Assembly (NCBI RefSeq): GCF_001015055.1 | Contig: NZ_BBWZ01000016.1 | Span: 1 to 64,000, forward strand | DNA: 64,000 nt | Source of the DNA: Aneurinibacillus tyrosinisolvens | GTDB taxonomy: Bacteria > Bacillota > Bacilli > Aneurinibacillales > Aneurinibacillaceae | Direction of reading: 5' to 3' | Shown here: positions 1 through 8,584 of the stretch, one piece after another | Position numbering within the stretch: the first letter of the stretch is position 1 | Layout of the letters: the number at the start of each line of letters is the position of its first letter | The notes under the pieces: generated by a model | Databases searched by the model: none | What the model saw: the letters and a program-made list of their open reading frames with translations, nothing else | What the model was told of the DNA's origin: nothing | Program-made: the position numbers and the translations under genes

Positions 1-104
1 CCGCTGTTGGGCTCCTGGCACCGTGGGTTGCCGGTGCGGCAATGGCTCTCAGTTCAGTATCGGTTGTTCTCAATGCGCTTCGTCTGCAAAAAGTAAAACT
101 ATAA
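1..104 (+). CDS. C-terminal end of a heavy-metal P-type ATPase (CopA-like), cut by the window edge
   Basis: Reading from base 3, the first 33 codons give a hydrophobic tail with the segment [19 protein letters not shown] and the stop TAA at 102-104. The APxxAGxAMxxSSxxVxxNxLRL pattern is the hallmark last transmembrane helix of P1B-type (CopA/ZntA class) metal-exporting ATPases, which pump Cu+ or related metals across the membrane. The next gene starts 14 bases later and encodes a His-rich exported protein, so the two probably form a metal-resistance operon. Metal specificity cannot be judged because the CPx motif lies outside the window. Confidence 0.85.
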   Translation, partial: AVGLLAPWVAGAAMALSSVSVVLNALRLQKVKL

Positions 105-118
105 GGGGGAATTAAGGT

Positions 119-1027
119 ATGAAATATTATTTAACTGTCTCCATCGTTTTAATCGCCTTCGTTTTGTTTGCCTATAATTCAACGAGTCAATCAAAAGGTA
201 GTGTTAGTCAGCATGAACAACCGCAGGCAATGGCTCATAATGGGCAGGAACAGACGCATAACGGAACGGAGCAAAACGGGCAGGGGCACACACATGAGGA
301 TAAGGGTCATAGTGGGCACTCAGCAACAGAGAAGAAGGATATTCCAGTACAAACAGAGTGGAAAGTGCCGGTTGATATTAAGCCGAACCAGGATACGAAA
401 CTGAATTTCTTCGTTAGAGACAAAGCAGGGAAGCCCATCGAGAATTTTGATGTGAATCATGAAAAGAAAATCCATCTGATCGTGCTAAGCAAAGATTTAT
501 CGTTCTTTAACCACATTCATCCTGAATATAAAGGAAAGGGAGAATTTGAGATTACGACGCAATTCCCAGATGGAGGAGATTATAAGCTGATTTCAGACTT
601 TATTCCCACCGGTGGAAAACAGAAGGTGGAAATGGATTGGATTAACGTATCGGGCAGAACAGCTGCACCGAAATCATTGCAGCCCGAGTCCAATTTAACA
701 AAAGTCGTGGATGGGAAAGAAGTGACCCTTACTTTTGACCAGTTAAAAACGGGCACGGAATTGACGATGAACTTTACCATTAAAGATGCAAACAGTAAAA
801 AGGCAATGACAAACCTGCAACCTTATTTAGGAGCAATCGGTCATGTCGTAATTATGAGCGCAGATACAGAAAACTATCTGCATGTACATCCCATGGAGGG
901 GCAGGGTTCAGGTCCGGATGCGAAATTTATGACCGAGTTTTCAAAGAGTGGTATTTATAAAATCTGGGGTCAATTCCAGCATGAAGGAAAGGTATTTACC
1001 ATACCGTTTGTCGTAAAGGTGCCTTAA
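119..1027 (+). CDS. His-rich exported protein beside a metal ATPase
   Basis: The 302-residue protein has a basic start and a hydrophobic segment at residues 4-20, a signal peptide or anchor without a clear lipobox. Residues 36-68 are a low-complexity, His/Gln/Gly-rich linker typical of extracytoplasmic metal buffering. The remainder holds two similar beta-rich repeats, each with an HxHP motif (HIHPE near 146, HVHPM near 257) followed by a Gly-Xaa-Tyr-Lys strand, so it looks like an internal duplication. A run of G at 105-110 is the ribosome binding site. Position right after a P-type ATPase suggests a periplasm-side copper or other metal chaperone; that role is inference, as I do not recognise a characterised family member. 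Confidence 0.7.
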   Translation: MKYYLTVSIVLIAFVLFAYNSTSQSKGSVSQHEQPQAMAHNGQEQTHNGTEQNGQGHTHEDKGHSGHSATEKKDIPVQTEWKVPVDIKPNQDTKLNFFVRDKAGKPIENFDVNHEKKIHLIVLSKDLSFFNHIHPEYKGKGEFEITTQFPDGGDYKLISDFIPTGGKQKVEMDWINVSGRTAAPKSLQPESNLTKVVDGKEVTLTFDQLKTGTELTMNFTIKDANSKKAMTNLQPYLGAIGHVVIMSADTENYLHVHPMEGQGSGPDAKFMTEFSKSGIYKIWGQFQHEGKVFTIPFVVKVP

Positions 1028-1066
1028 TAAAATGAATGTCTTTAACTGTTTAGGGAGGGAAGGGAC

Positions 1067-2236
1067 ATGAAATATAATTTTGACCAAATCATTCATCGAA
1101 CGAATACAGCATCAGAAAAATGGGATCAGAGTGAATTGTTATTCGGGGACAAAGACGTTTTGCCCATGTGGGTAGCCGACATGGACTTCATGGCACCCCC
1201 GGAAGTAGTGGCTGCACTTCAAAAAAGGGCAGAGCATGGCATTTATGCCTATACCATAAAGCCTTTGTCTTATTATGAAGCCATCATCGAGTGGATAAAA
1301 CGAAGGCATGGATGGAACATTCAAAAGGAGTGGATGATTACAAGTCCGGGGGTAGTAACATCCCTTAGTATTTTAGTCTCTGCATTAACGGAACCTGGAG
1401 ACAACGTATTAATTCAATCTCCAGTGTATCCTCCTTTCTACGATGTTGTAAGACGTAACAACAGAAATCTGGTTGTTCATGAACTTCAATTAAACGATGG
1501 TTATTACACAATGGATATGGATGCACTGGAAAAGCAAATTGAAGCAGGAGTCAAGATGCTCCTTTTATGCAGCCCTCATAATCCGGTCGGTAGGGTATGG
1601 AGGTTGGATGAATTAAAGCGATTAGGAGAAATCTGTATAAAACATCAGGTGCTTATTGTGTCCGATGAAATTCATTGTGATTTGGTGTACCGTGGAAATC
1701 AGCACATTCCATTGGCTTCAATCTCTGAAACCCTGTTGCAACAAACGATCACATGTATGGCTCCTAGCAAAACGTTTAACTTAGCAGGGCTTCAGAGCTC
1801 CATGGTCATTATTCCGAACGACCGCTTACGCAGACGGTATCATGACATGCTAACCACCTTATCCCTGGGAACGGAAAGTTACTTCGGAGTAACAGCTGTC
1901 GAAACAGCATATCGGTATGGAGAGCCATGGTTAGAGGACATGATAGATTATCTGCAGGAAAACTTGAATTTCGTTATGGACTATTTTAGAGAACGTCTGC
2001 CTCAAATCCAAGTCATTAAACCAGAAGGTACTTACCTGGTATGGCTGGATTGCCGTGGACTCGGGCTCAATTCTCGTGATCTTCACAAATTCATGTCCAA
2101 GGAAGCCAAAGTAGGGTTAAATCAAGGAGGAGCGTTCGGTACAAACGGTGAAGGTTTTTTACGATTAAATATTGCTTGCCCTCGCAGTCTTTTGCTGGAA
2201 GGGGTCAAAAGGCTAGATAGAGCCATTAATCACTGA
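1067..2236 (+). CDS. PatB/MalY-family C-S lyase (cystathionine beta-lyase-like aminotransferase)
   Basis: A 389-residue fold-type I PLP enzyme. The N-terminal pattern FDxxxxRxxxxSxKWD and the LPMWVADMDF motif are specific to the PatB/MalY branch, which splits L-cystathionine or cysteine conjugates to thiol, pyruvate and ammonia. The PLP lysine is K235 in APSKTFNLAG; the SPHNPVGR and VSDEIHCDL motifs place the cofactor-binding Asn and Asp. Length fits the family (about 385-390). GGGAGG lies just before the ATG. It stands alone between the metal genes and a siroheme protein, so a sulfur-metabolism theme is possible. Substrate is unknown. Confidence 0.88.
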   Translation: MKYNFDQIIHRTNTASEKWDQSELLFGDKDVLPMWVADMDFMAPPEVVAALQKRAEHGIYAYTIKPLSYYEAIIEWIKRRHGWNIQKEWMITSPGVVTSLSILVSALTEPGDNVLIQSPVYPPFYDVVRRNNRNLVVHELQLNDGYYTMDMDALEKQIEAGVKMLLLCSPHNPVGRVWRLDELKRLGEICIKHQVLIVSDEIHCDLVYRGNQHIPLASISETLLQQTITCMAPSKTFNLAGLQSSMVIIPNDRLRRRYHDMLTTLSLGTESYFGVTAVETAYRYGEPWLEDMIDYLQENLNFVMDYFRERLPQIQVIKPEGTYLVWLDCRGLGLNSRDLHKFMSKEAKVGLNQGGAFGTNGEGFLRLNIACPRSLLLEGVKRLDRAINH

Positions 2237-2375
2237 ATGGTGACTTGGTCTAAGTGAACAGAGTATAAAATACAGCAATCAAAAAAATTATCAGTTATTT
2301 TTAATCATTATGACAATTATTTCGACTAAGAGTACATCCTTTCAGTGATTGGTCTTAAGAAGATAAAAAGAAGGG

Positions 2376-3026
2376 ATGAGGAGATTGAATACAACTACCT
2401 TTGCGGTGAGTCCAGAAATTAGAGTGGGAGGGTCGGTTTTTACTTCAGATGATTTGATGTCGATTGGGGAAATCGTTGGCAAAGAAGCAAAAATTGAATT
2501 AACTACGTTTCAGCAGCTGATTGTTGAGATGGAGGAAGAGAAGGCAGAAGAGGCAAAACAAAGGTTACTTCTACGGGGGCTATGCGTGTATGATACCGGT
2601 TCCGTTGTCAAGAATCTGTCCGTCTGTAGTTTTTGCAAGGGAGCGGAAGTAGAAGGCTTATCTGCCGCCAGAAATCTAAATGACACCATCGTTGGCATCC
2701 CAGTTCCCTTTACCATGAGAGTGGGGTATACCGGATGTCCTAATGCCTGTGGAGAACCCCTTGTAAAGGATATTGGTGTGGTAAAGCGCAAGGACGCTTT
2801 CGATATCTATATTGGAGGGATGTCAAAGACACTGGAAGCCAGTACAGGTCAGCTGTTGATAGAACAAGTGAGTGAACAAAACTTGCCTGAATTAGTCAAG
2901 AAGTTGATTCTTCTGTATCAACAACACGGGAAGAAAAGGGAAAAGTTCAATAAATTCCTTACCCGGTATGGAATAGAAAGTATTAAAAACGAGCTGGGAA
3001 TCGCTCATGATTCTCTAACAAAGTAG
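2376..3026 (+). CDS. Miniature siroheme/4Fe-4S nitrite-sulfite reductase-like protein
   Basis: About 216 residues: an N-terminal ferredoxin-like NiR/SiR half domain (1-75) followed by a siroheme/[4Fe-4S] half domain. The second pair GCPNACGE (C121, C125) fits the CX3C siroheme ligand motif. The first pair is C84-S-F-C87, that is CX2C instead of the usual CX5C. It is therefore a single-repeat reductase, as in the small Dsr-like proteins of methanogens and anaerobic bacteria, not a full assimilatory enzyme (500 residues or more). The C-terminal 60 residues are basic and helical. A GAAGGG site directly abuts the ATG at 2376; a TTG at 2385 has better spacing and may be the true start. No siroheme-synthesis genes are nearby. 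Confidence 0.72.
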   Translation: MRRLNTTTFAVSPEIRVGGSVFTSDDLMSIGEIVGKEAKIELTTFQQLIVEMEEEKAEEAKQRLLLRGLCVYDTGSVVKNLSVCSFCKGAEVEGLSAARNLNDTIVGIPVPFTMRVGYTGCPNACGEPLVKDIGVVKRKDAFDIYIGGMSKTLEASTGQLLIEQVSEQNLPELVKKLILLYQQHGKKREKFNKFLTRYGIESIKNELGIAHDSLTK

Positions 3027-3328
3027 CAATTTTTCGATTGTAAACTGAAGCAGCCGTTCCAACTTGGAAACGGCTTTTTCCCTTGCCTGTATTTCTTTTT
3101 TACAGCACTTATTAAGGGTTGGAGTCGTTTTTTTATTATCATGTGAAATTGTCCTATTCCCGTGCATTTAGTGATGTCGGATAAGTCGGTCTATGTAAAC
3201 AAGCAGTGGATGATTACCGCCTCTAGGCATTTTTTTTTCTACGGTTCAGTTCATATTGAGTTCACAAAACTGGTTTATAGTGTCTCTAGGGCAAGTTAAT
3301 TCGAAAATTTTTACAGGAGGAAAGAAGA
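3027..3328. other. Intergenic stretch with one terminator
   Basis: Apart from the terminator at 3052-3080 and the GGAGG ribosome binding site just before 3329, I see no coding, repeat or RNA signal here. The rest is AT-rich with short T runs. Confidence 0.6.
3052..3080 (+). terminator. Rho-independent terminator after the siroheme protein
   Basis: AGCCGTTCC and GGAAACGGCT form a stem with a short loop, followed directly by five T residues. Confidence 0.85.
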
Positions 3329-3661
3329 ATGAAAATCTGCTGCACAAAGATGAAAAAAGGTCAAAAGGTATCAACGTTTCTACCGATGATTCTTACTTTT
3401 TTAGCTACCCAACACTGGCTGCATGGACTCCTTTTTATCATGCTGGGAGGAACCGCTAGCGAGTTAATGAGCATGAGCACGGATGATATGTTACCATTCC
3501 AGCGAGTTATGATTGTACTTACTCTTGTGACCGTACTATGGTCGGTTTACCAATTATTTAAAGATGGATTTAAAAATAAAGGCATGATGGTGATGACATC
3601 CCTTTCATCGCTGGTTGGGGTAGGTTATGTCATTGTGACATTGGTTAATACCGGATGGTAA
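3329..3661 (+). CDS. Small multi-pass membrane protein, function unknown
   Basis: 110 residues with three hydrophobic segments (about 17-40, 57-75 and 85-107) and a basic, Cys-containing N-terminus (MKICCTKMKK). AGGAGG at 3316-3321 sits 7 bases before the ATG, which decides the start and frame against an overlapping +1-frame reading that begins at 3256. I do not recognise the family. It stands between the siroheme protein and the DJ-1-like gene without a visible terminator on its 3' side, so it may be co-transcribed with the latter. Confidence 0.6.
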   Translation: MKICCTKMKKGQKVSTFLPMILTFLATQHWLHGLLFIMLGGTASELMSMSTDDMLPFQRVMIVLTLVTVLWSVYQLFKDGFKNKGMMVMTSLSSLVGVGYVIVTLVNTGW

Positions 3662-3742
3662 GTTTGAGTATTTTTTAAACATCTCATACCTTACAACGGT
3701 ATAGTAATTGAAAGAATACATCGTATTGAGGAGGAAAATCAA

Positions 3743-5119
3743 ATGAAGAGGTTATTCGTACGCTTGGTTGTTTATGTATTGATTTTCGTAGTGTTTGTGG
3801 GAGGGGTTGGGTTTCTTGGACTTATTCGCTCACAGAAAAATTTTTACGGCGCGGTTCGCCAAGAGCCCATTCCTTCTTTGCAAGGAGTGAAGAAACCCGA
3901 ATATAATCCGAATAAACCTACGGTTGCCGTCATATTAGGGAACGAAACTACTGAGGGATCCGATTTTATGATTCCATACGAATTACTCTCTAGGACGGGG
4001 GCATTCAATGTGTATTCCGTTGCTTCAGACAATCAGGTGAGGTCATTAACCGGTGGTCTTGATGTAATACCCCACTACTCTTTTAAAGAAATGGATCAGT
4101 TATTAGGAAAAAGTCCTGACATTATCGCCATTCCTTTTATGACCATGCGTGACGAAAAGAAGTATGAACCTATTCTAAAGTGGATACAAAAACATTCCAA
4201 AACCACGTTATTAAGCATTTGTGGCGGCTCGGGAAACCTTGCAGCTACGGGTTTATTGAAAGGAAAGTCAGCAGCATCACATTGGCAATCGATGCCGGAG
4301 TTGAAAAGACTATATCCTGAGACGAACTGGATAAGGGATCAGCGGTATGTTCAGGACGGAAACGTGGTATCCTCGGCTGGTGTTTCATCAGGAATTGATG
4401 CCGTTCTCTATGTGATTTCGCAAAAAGTAGGCGAACCCCTGGCAGAAAAAATAGCAAAAGAAATGAACTATCCATCTTATCACTTCGTTAAAAATCCGAA
4501 GATGGACCCATTTGACTTCGATATGCGGACCTATATATTGAATAACGCCTTTCAATGGAACAAGACAAAGGCAGGTGTGCTGCTGTATAACGGTGTGGAG
4601 GAAATGGCGTTGGCTTCCGTCTTTGATATCTATTCAGACACTGGAACGGCAAAGGTTCTTTCCATTTCAAGTTCGGAACATCCTGTTGTGACGAAACACG
4701 GTCTAAACTTGATTTCAAGACACTTGATATCGAATGCCCCACAATTAGATAAAATGATGATTCCGGGAAGAGAAGCAAAATCGTTGGCTGCGGAGGAGAT
4801 TAAAAAGTGGAACGAAGAGGGGAATACCAAGGAAGTTCAGTTCGTTCATAGCGATTCCCCAGATCGATTTATATTTGAAGTTCAACTTGAAGATTTGGCC
4901 AAGCAAGAGGACCTTCTCACCGCTAAACATGCGGTGAAACGACTCGAATTTCGTGCGAATGATATCCATCTTGAAGGCAAACCGTTTCCCCTTGAAACTT
5001 ACGGCAATGTAGTTCTAACCGGTTTACTAGCATTACTGGTAGCTTTCTGTATTGACAGAAGATTTATCATGAAGAAAACGATTTTCAAATTAAAAGATAC
5101 CTCACTGAAAATTTCTTAA
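3743..5119 (+). CDS. Membrane-anchored tandem DJ-1/PfpI (GATase1-like) protein
   Basis: 458 residues. A transmembrane segment lies at 7-27 and a second near 423-441, so the bulk should be extracytoplasmic. Residues 60-235 are a DJ-1/PfpI-type class I glutamine-amidotransferase fold like the sensor domain of GlxA regulators, with the nucleophile elbow LSICGGSGNLAATGLL (C160) and a following His (ASHW, H180). Residues 270-400 look like a second, degenerate copy (AGVLLYNGVEEMALASVFDIYS) with no nucleophile Cys. There is no DNA-binding HTH, unlike GlxA. GAGGAGG precedes the ATG. Function is unknown; I infer a surface binding or hydrolase module. Confidence 0.72.
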   Translation: MKRLFVRLVVYVLIFVVFVGGVGFLGLIRSQKNFYGAVRQEPIPSLQGVKKPEYNPNKPTVAVILGNETTEGSDFMIPYELLSRTGAFNVYSVASDNQVRSLTGGLDVIPHYSFKEMDQLLGKSPDIIAIPFMTMRDEKKYEPILKWIQKHSKTTLLSICGGSGNLAATGLLKGKSAASHWQSMPELKRLYPETNWIRDQRYVQDGNVVSSAGVSSGIDAVLYVISQKVGEPLAEKIAKEMNYPSYHFVKNPKMDPFDFDMRTYILNNAFQWNKTKAGVLLYNGVEEMALASVFDIYSDTGTAKVLSISSSEHPVVTKHGLNLISRHLISNAPQLDKMMIPGREAKSLAAEEIKKWNEEGNTKEVQFVHSDSPDRFIFEVQLEDLAKQEDLLTAKHAVKRLEFRANDIHLEGKPFPLETYGNVVLTGLLALLVAFCIDRRFIMKKTIFKLKDTSLKIS

Positions 5120-5356
5120 GCTTAGTTGAACAAATAATAATACATTAAAAAGCCATCACTTAATGGTGGTGGCTTACGAGAAATGCAGTCACACAAGAAC
5201 GTCAATATAACCTTAGAATAAAAGAGGATTTTGAATAACAATGAAAATAAATTTACGACCCTAAAGTTAACAAATATTTTACAATCAATACTATTGTTAC
5301 AGGCCTTTATTTATTATAAAATGAAAAAAGTTCCAGTGTTTCATAAAATTAAACAG
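5120..5356. other. AT-rich leader with a GC-rich inverted repeat
   Basis: The segment holds an inverted repeat at 5151-5174 (arms AGCCATCAC and GTGGTGGCT). It lacks a T run on the plus strand but has one on the minus strand. A possible promoter for the downstream riboswitch is TTGTTA at 5294-5299 with TATAAA at 5315-5320, whose 15-base spacer is short. Nothing else is recognisable. Confidence 0.45.
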
Positions 5357-5446
5357 TACTTCGATAATAGCAAACCCATTGAAAAATGGGGACGCAAAGC
5401 CACGGGTCTAATGTTTTATTAAACAATGATAGCCGGGTTACCGAAA
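5357..5446 (+). promoter_or_regulatory. c-di-GMP-I (GEMM-I) riboswitch
   Basis: The stretch contains the GEMM-I landmarks in order: GCAAACC after a purine-rich P1 strand, a short P1b hairpin (CCATTGAAAAATGG), GGGACGCAAAGCCACGGGTC, an AT-rich P2 loop and the closing AGCCGGGTTACCG. This fits the class I cyclic di-GMP aptamer. It is followed within 40 bases by a terminator (5483-5515), then by a PAS chemoreceptor-like gene, so c-di-GMP probably sets read-through into that gene. Direction of the response (on or off) cannot be read with certainty. Confidence 0.9.
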
Positions 5447-5482
5447 AGTCTCTGAGATAAATAAAGGAATAAGGGTGCAGTC

Positions 5483-5515
5483 AGGGCTAATCCGGTATAG
5501 GGTTAGCCCTTTTTA
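5483..5515 (+). terminator. Riboswitch expression-platform terminator
   Basis: AGGGCTAA and TTAGCCCT form a strong hairpin followed by a T-rich tract, between the c-di-GMP aptamer and the start of the PAS protein. This arrangement fits transcription attenuation. Confidence 0.82.
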
Positions 5516-5539
5516 TTTCAAAAAAGGGGCGATAGACTT

Positions 5540-6454
5540 ATGAATAAAGTTTTTGGAAGTATAAAATCTAGCACTCAGGTGTTAGACCAGGATGCTGTAT
5601 TAACGGCAATAGAAGGCTCACTTGCGATGATTGAATTTAATCCCCAAGGCAAAGTTCTCTGGGCAAACCATAACTTTGCTCAGACTATGGGATATGAGGT
5701 TACAGAGATAAGAAATATGTCACATAGGCAGTTTTGTACCCCCTCGTTTACTGAAAGCAAAGAGTATGATGAGTTTTGGCAGAATTTACGTAAAGGCAAA
5801 AGTTTTCAAGCAAAGATTCAACGTGTGGCTAAAAATGGAAGCTCACTTTGGCTAGAGGCTACCTATACACCTGTTCTAGATAGTAAAGGTAACGTGGAAG
5901 CCGTAATTAAAGTTGCTACTGATATTACGAATCGGGAGAAAAACATTAATGATGTGGCATCTGAATTGCAACACATGGCAGAAGAGCTCCGAGATCGCGC
6001 AGAGGTAGGCATCAGAAAGACTCAGGAGGTGGCTGCGGACACTGAAAGACTTGTTAACGAGTCTCAGCAAAACCTACAAGTGCTAGAAACATTGAAGGAC
6101 CAGACCGACTCCATTCGTAATATTGTAAAAACCATCCGCAGTATCGCTTCACAGACCAACATATTAGCCTTGAATGCCGCGATTGAAGCGGCGCGAGCTG
6201 GTGAGCATGGACGAGGCTTTAGTGTGGTTGCGGATGAAGTTCGTAAGTTGGCCAGCCGGGTACAATTGGCTATACAAGATGTAGAATCTCATGTAGAGGA
6301 GATGGCGGATGAGGTAATAAAGATAAGACGTTCGCAAACAGGAATTCAAGAAAGCCAGGTTCTCATCCAACAAGCTATGGAGGAATTTAAGGGGATCGGT
6401 GTTGCTTCGCGGCAACTCAATACACAAGCTAAAGCCTTTAGGGATATGTTATAA
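5540..6454 (+). CDS. Soluble PAS-domain methyl-accepting chemotaxis-type protein
   Basis: 304 residues with no transmembrane segment. Residues 20-130 are a PAS domain ([21 protein letters not shown], then the PAC-type [12 protein letters not shown]). Residues 140-304 are the MCP signalling coiled coil with the conserved hairpin tip [20 protein letters not shown] and DEVRKLA. PAS plus a short MCP domain, without HAMP, is typical of cytoplasmic energy or redox taxis receptors. It is preceded by a c-di-GMP-I riboswitch and terminator, so its expression is probably tied to the motile/sessile switch. Cofactor in the PAS pocket is unknown. AAAGGGGC lies 10 bases before the ATG. Confidence 0.88.
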   Translation: MNKVFGSIKSSTQVLDQDAVLTAIEGSLAMIEFNPQGKVLWANHNFAQTMGYEVTEIRNMSHRQFCTPSFTESKEYDEFWQNLRKGKSFQAKIQRVAKNGSSLWLEATYTPVLDSKGNVEAVIKVATDITNREKNINDVASELQHMAEELRDRAEVGIRKTQEVAADTERLVNESQQNLQVLETLKDQTDSIRNIVKTIRSIASQTNILALNAAIEAARAGEHGRGFSVVADEVRKLASRVQLAIQDVESHVEEMADEVIKIRRSQTGIQESQVLIQQAMEEFKGIGVASRQLNTQAKAFRDML

Positions 6455-6554
6455 ATCGTTATTCTTACAATCGATTTCACCCCAAAGGCGAATGTTTCTC
6501 TGTACTGACTTCACGTTCCACACATAGCGTTATTAACCTTCCTGGTTTATTTAG

Positions 6555-6941
6555 TGCCTCCCCCAGCTTCATTGGAATGGTCGCTATGTGGATGCCAGTG
6601 GTAACTTGCTCGCAGATTTTCGCTCTAACCTCACCAAAGAATCCCATGGTCGTCTTCAGACGGTAAGGCTATTTGAGATGACAGATGACCGCGGGGTTAA
6701 GGATACGCTCGCCTTCTTAATCGCAAGGGATACGATGCATCAAAATCAATGGGCTGCTGCCATTGCAGAACTTGAAGCAAAAGAAGGATTCGTTCGTACG
6801 GTAAGGCGCCGGTTTTACCACCCGCTCCTCCTTATATTCACGATACTCCACCAGCTGCTCTTCAAAATAACATGCCAAGCATTCCTCCGCATTATTAAGG
6901 ATAAGAATCGAAATAAAGACAAAATAAACGCCCTCCGGTAA
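6555..6941 (+). pseudogene. Remnant of a manganese catalase
   Basis: From 6555 a reading frame gives residues like the middle of Mn-catalases: HWNGRYVDASGNLLADF, then RLFEMTDDRGVKDTLAFLI and ARDTMHQNQWAAAI, which include the conserved Glu and His metal ligands of the second half of the four-helix bundle. Homology runs out after about codon 80 (near 6793), and the reading frame then drifts into unrelated sequence up to the stop at 6941. The first 60 percent of the gene is absent, with a TAG immediately upstream (6552-6554). Family members are about 270-300 residues. This is a deletion remnant of a peroxide-detoxifying enzyme, not a functional gene. Confidence 0.82.
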
Positions 6942-6962
6942 GTTAGCGCCGGAGGGCTTTCG
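6930..6962 (+). terminator. Terminator after the catalase remnant
   Basis: GCCCTCCGG and CCGGAGGGC form a nine-base-pair stem around a 10-base loop, followed by TTT. It probably belonged to the intact catalase gene. Confidence 0.75.
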
Positions 6963-7050
6963 TTCTGGTACAGGAAAGTATATGTTGCTTTAAAGCCATA
7001 AAGTAAGAATTCTATCACGGAATGGCAAACATAGAGAACGGACCGATGGA

Positions 7051-8584
7051 TTACGTTAGACTTGTAACCGGCTGCTTGTCAGGAGATCTCTTTAGTTTTT
7101 TGTGAATTCGCTGTGCTTCCATAAACCCTGAGGTAGCGGCTCCCTGGAATCCACCACCCGGCTGCGTCCAGGCACCTACGAGGGATAAATGAGAGAAAGG
7201 GGTTTTCTGGCTCGTTCTTTTCATTCCGGCCTGTTTAATCGTCTGCGAGAATCCGTATACCGCCCCTTGCGGATTTTTTTGTGTAGCGCTCCATTGTGCG
7301 AGGGGTACCGAGCTCGATAACTTCTACTTTCTCCTTAAGCCCCGGGTAATATGTTTCAAGGCGCTCAAGGAGAATTTCTGTAACTTCTTTTTTCTTTTGC
7401 TGGTAGGCTTCTTTGTTTTCCGGCCAGTTTTCAATACTGTCGATAAGGGTGATGGCAATCACGCCACGATTAGAACAGTTCAGTGTGGGGTCCATTTTAC
7501 TGTAGTTGGTCAGACTGAAATTCCCCATATGATACCGTCCCTCTATGAGATTTTCGTAATCCATCTGATGGTTCTTTTCTTCAACAAACAGGATATCTTC
7601 ATCGGTAATCCCCAATTCTTCCGGGTGGCAGGACAGGCCAATATAAAGCTGTGATAACGAAGGGCCGACTTCCTTTGCCGCAAGATTTTTCCGGTATGCT
7701 TCAGCCTGCGGGTGATTATTGACTAATTTCCCAAGGGTATGCGCGGGGCTGGCATTGGAAACGATCCAATCTCCGGTAAACTCCAGCCCTTTCTTTGTTC
7801 GAATGCCGTAAGCCTCTTTTTGCTTTACCAGGATTTCAGTTACTTCTTGCTTCAGATACACCTTGCCTCGGTTCTCTTCAATGACGGCAACAAGGGCATT
7901 CGATAAAGCCTGGGCTCCTCCCTGAATATAGTAAGTGCCCTCTACATGGTACCCGGTCCAGGGGATAAAAAAGTAGAGAGAGGAGAGCTTTTGAGGCGGC
8001 AGTCCGTAGTAGCCCCAGAGAGCCGTAAAGAAGTTCATGAATTCTTCGGATTGAACATACTGTTTAATCACTTGTTCGGTCGTTAAATTCGACCATTTCA
8101 TAAGGGTACGGCATTTGCTGAGGAACAAAAGCCCCTTTTTCCAGCCAGGAACGGCTGGATTGCTCAGGAACTGAAGCCCGGCATGTAGTTCCCTGATCCC
8201 TTCGAACAGACGATCAACCCCTTCTTTCTCCGCGGGAAAGCGTTCGTGGAGGAAAAGGCGGTAAGCATTGACATCCTGTGGGATATCGATTTTCTCTCCT
8301 TCCCATAAAACAGAGTAGGGATGTTGTTTTGGAAGCGGGTGGATGCGGTTCATCACATCGCACGATTCCAGAATCTGATGGAAGCTTTGGCCCTTCCCCA
8401 GGCCTCCGACACCATGTAAGGCCACGTCAAACGTATATCCTTTGCGCTGAAAGTTGGTTACATAACCGCCCGGCAAATAATGATGATCGAATACCGCGAC
8501 CTCATAACCCATGGCTGCCAGCCTGGCTCCACATGTTAGTCCGCCGATTCCTGCACCTATAATCAGCACATCATAATGGTTCAT
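7051..8584 (-). CDS. Phytoene desaturase/carotenoid isomerase-like FAD oxidoreductase, one frameshift
   Basis: The N-terminus has the FAD Rossmann motif DVLIIGAGIGGLTCGARLA, followed by the LPGGYVTNF signature of CrtI/CrtISO/retinol-saturase-type flavoproteins. In the first frame the protein stops at 7235 after TMERYTKKSARGG. Removing one base from the A7 run (T7 on the plus strand, 7274-7280) restores the expected family C-terminus: NPQGAVYGFSQTI, then LVGAWTQPGGGFQGAA, ending at 7051, about 510 residues. The ATG at 8584 is preferred over 8593 because GAAAGGG lies nine bases upstream of it and abuts 8593. It overlaps the PadR gene by 14 bases, so both form one operon. Substrate unknown; no other carotenoid genes are present. 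Confidence 0.85.

Noticed and set aside
5231..5422. Possible 63-residue reading frame on the plus strand
   Set aside because: It runs into the c-di-GMP riboswitch, has no ribosome binding site and no family resemblance.
6800..6925. Minus-strand frame with NNAEECLACYFEEQLVEY
   Set aside because: It looks somewhat protein-like, but there is no start and it merges into the catalase remnant on the other strand; too short to support.
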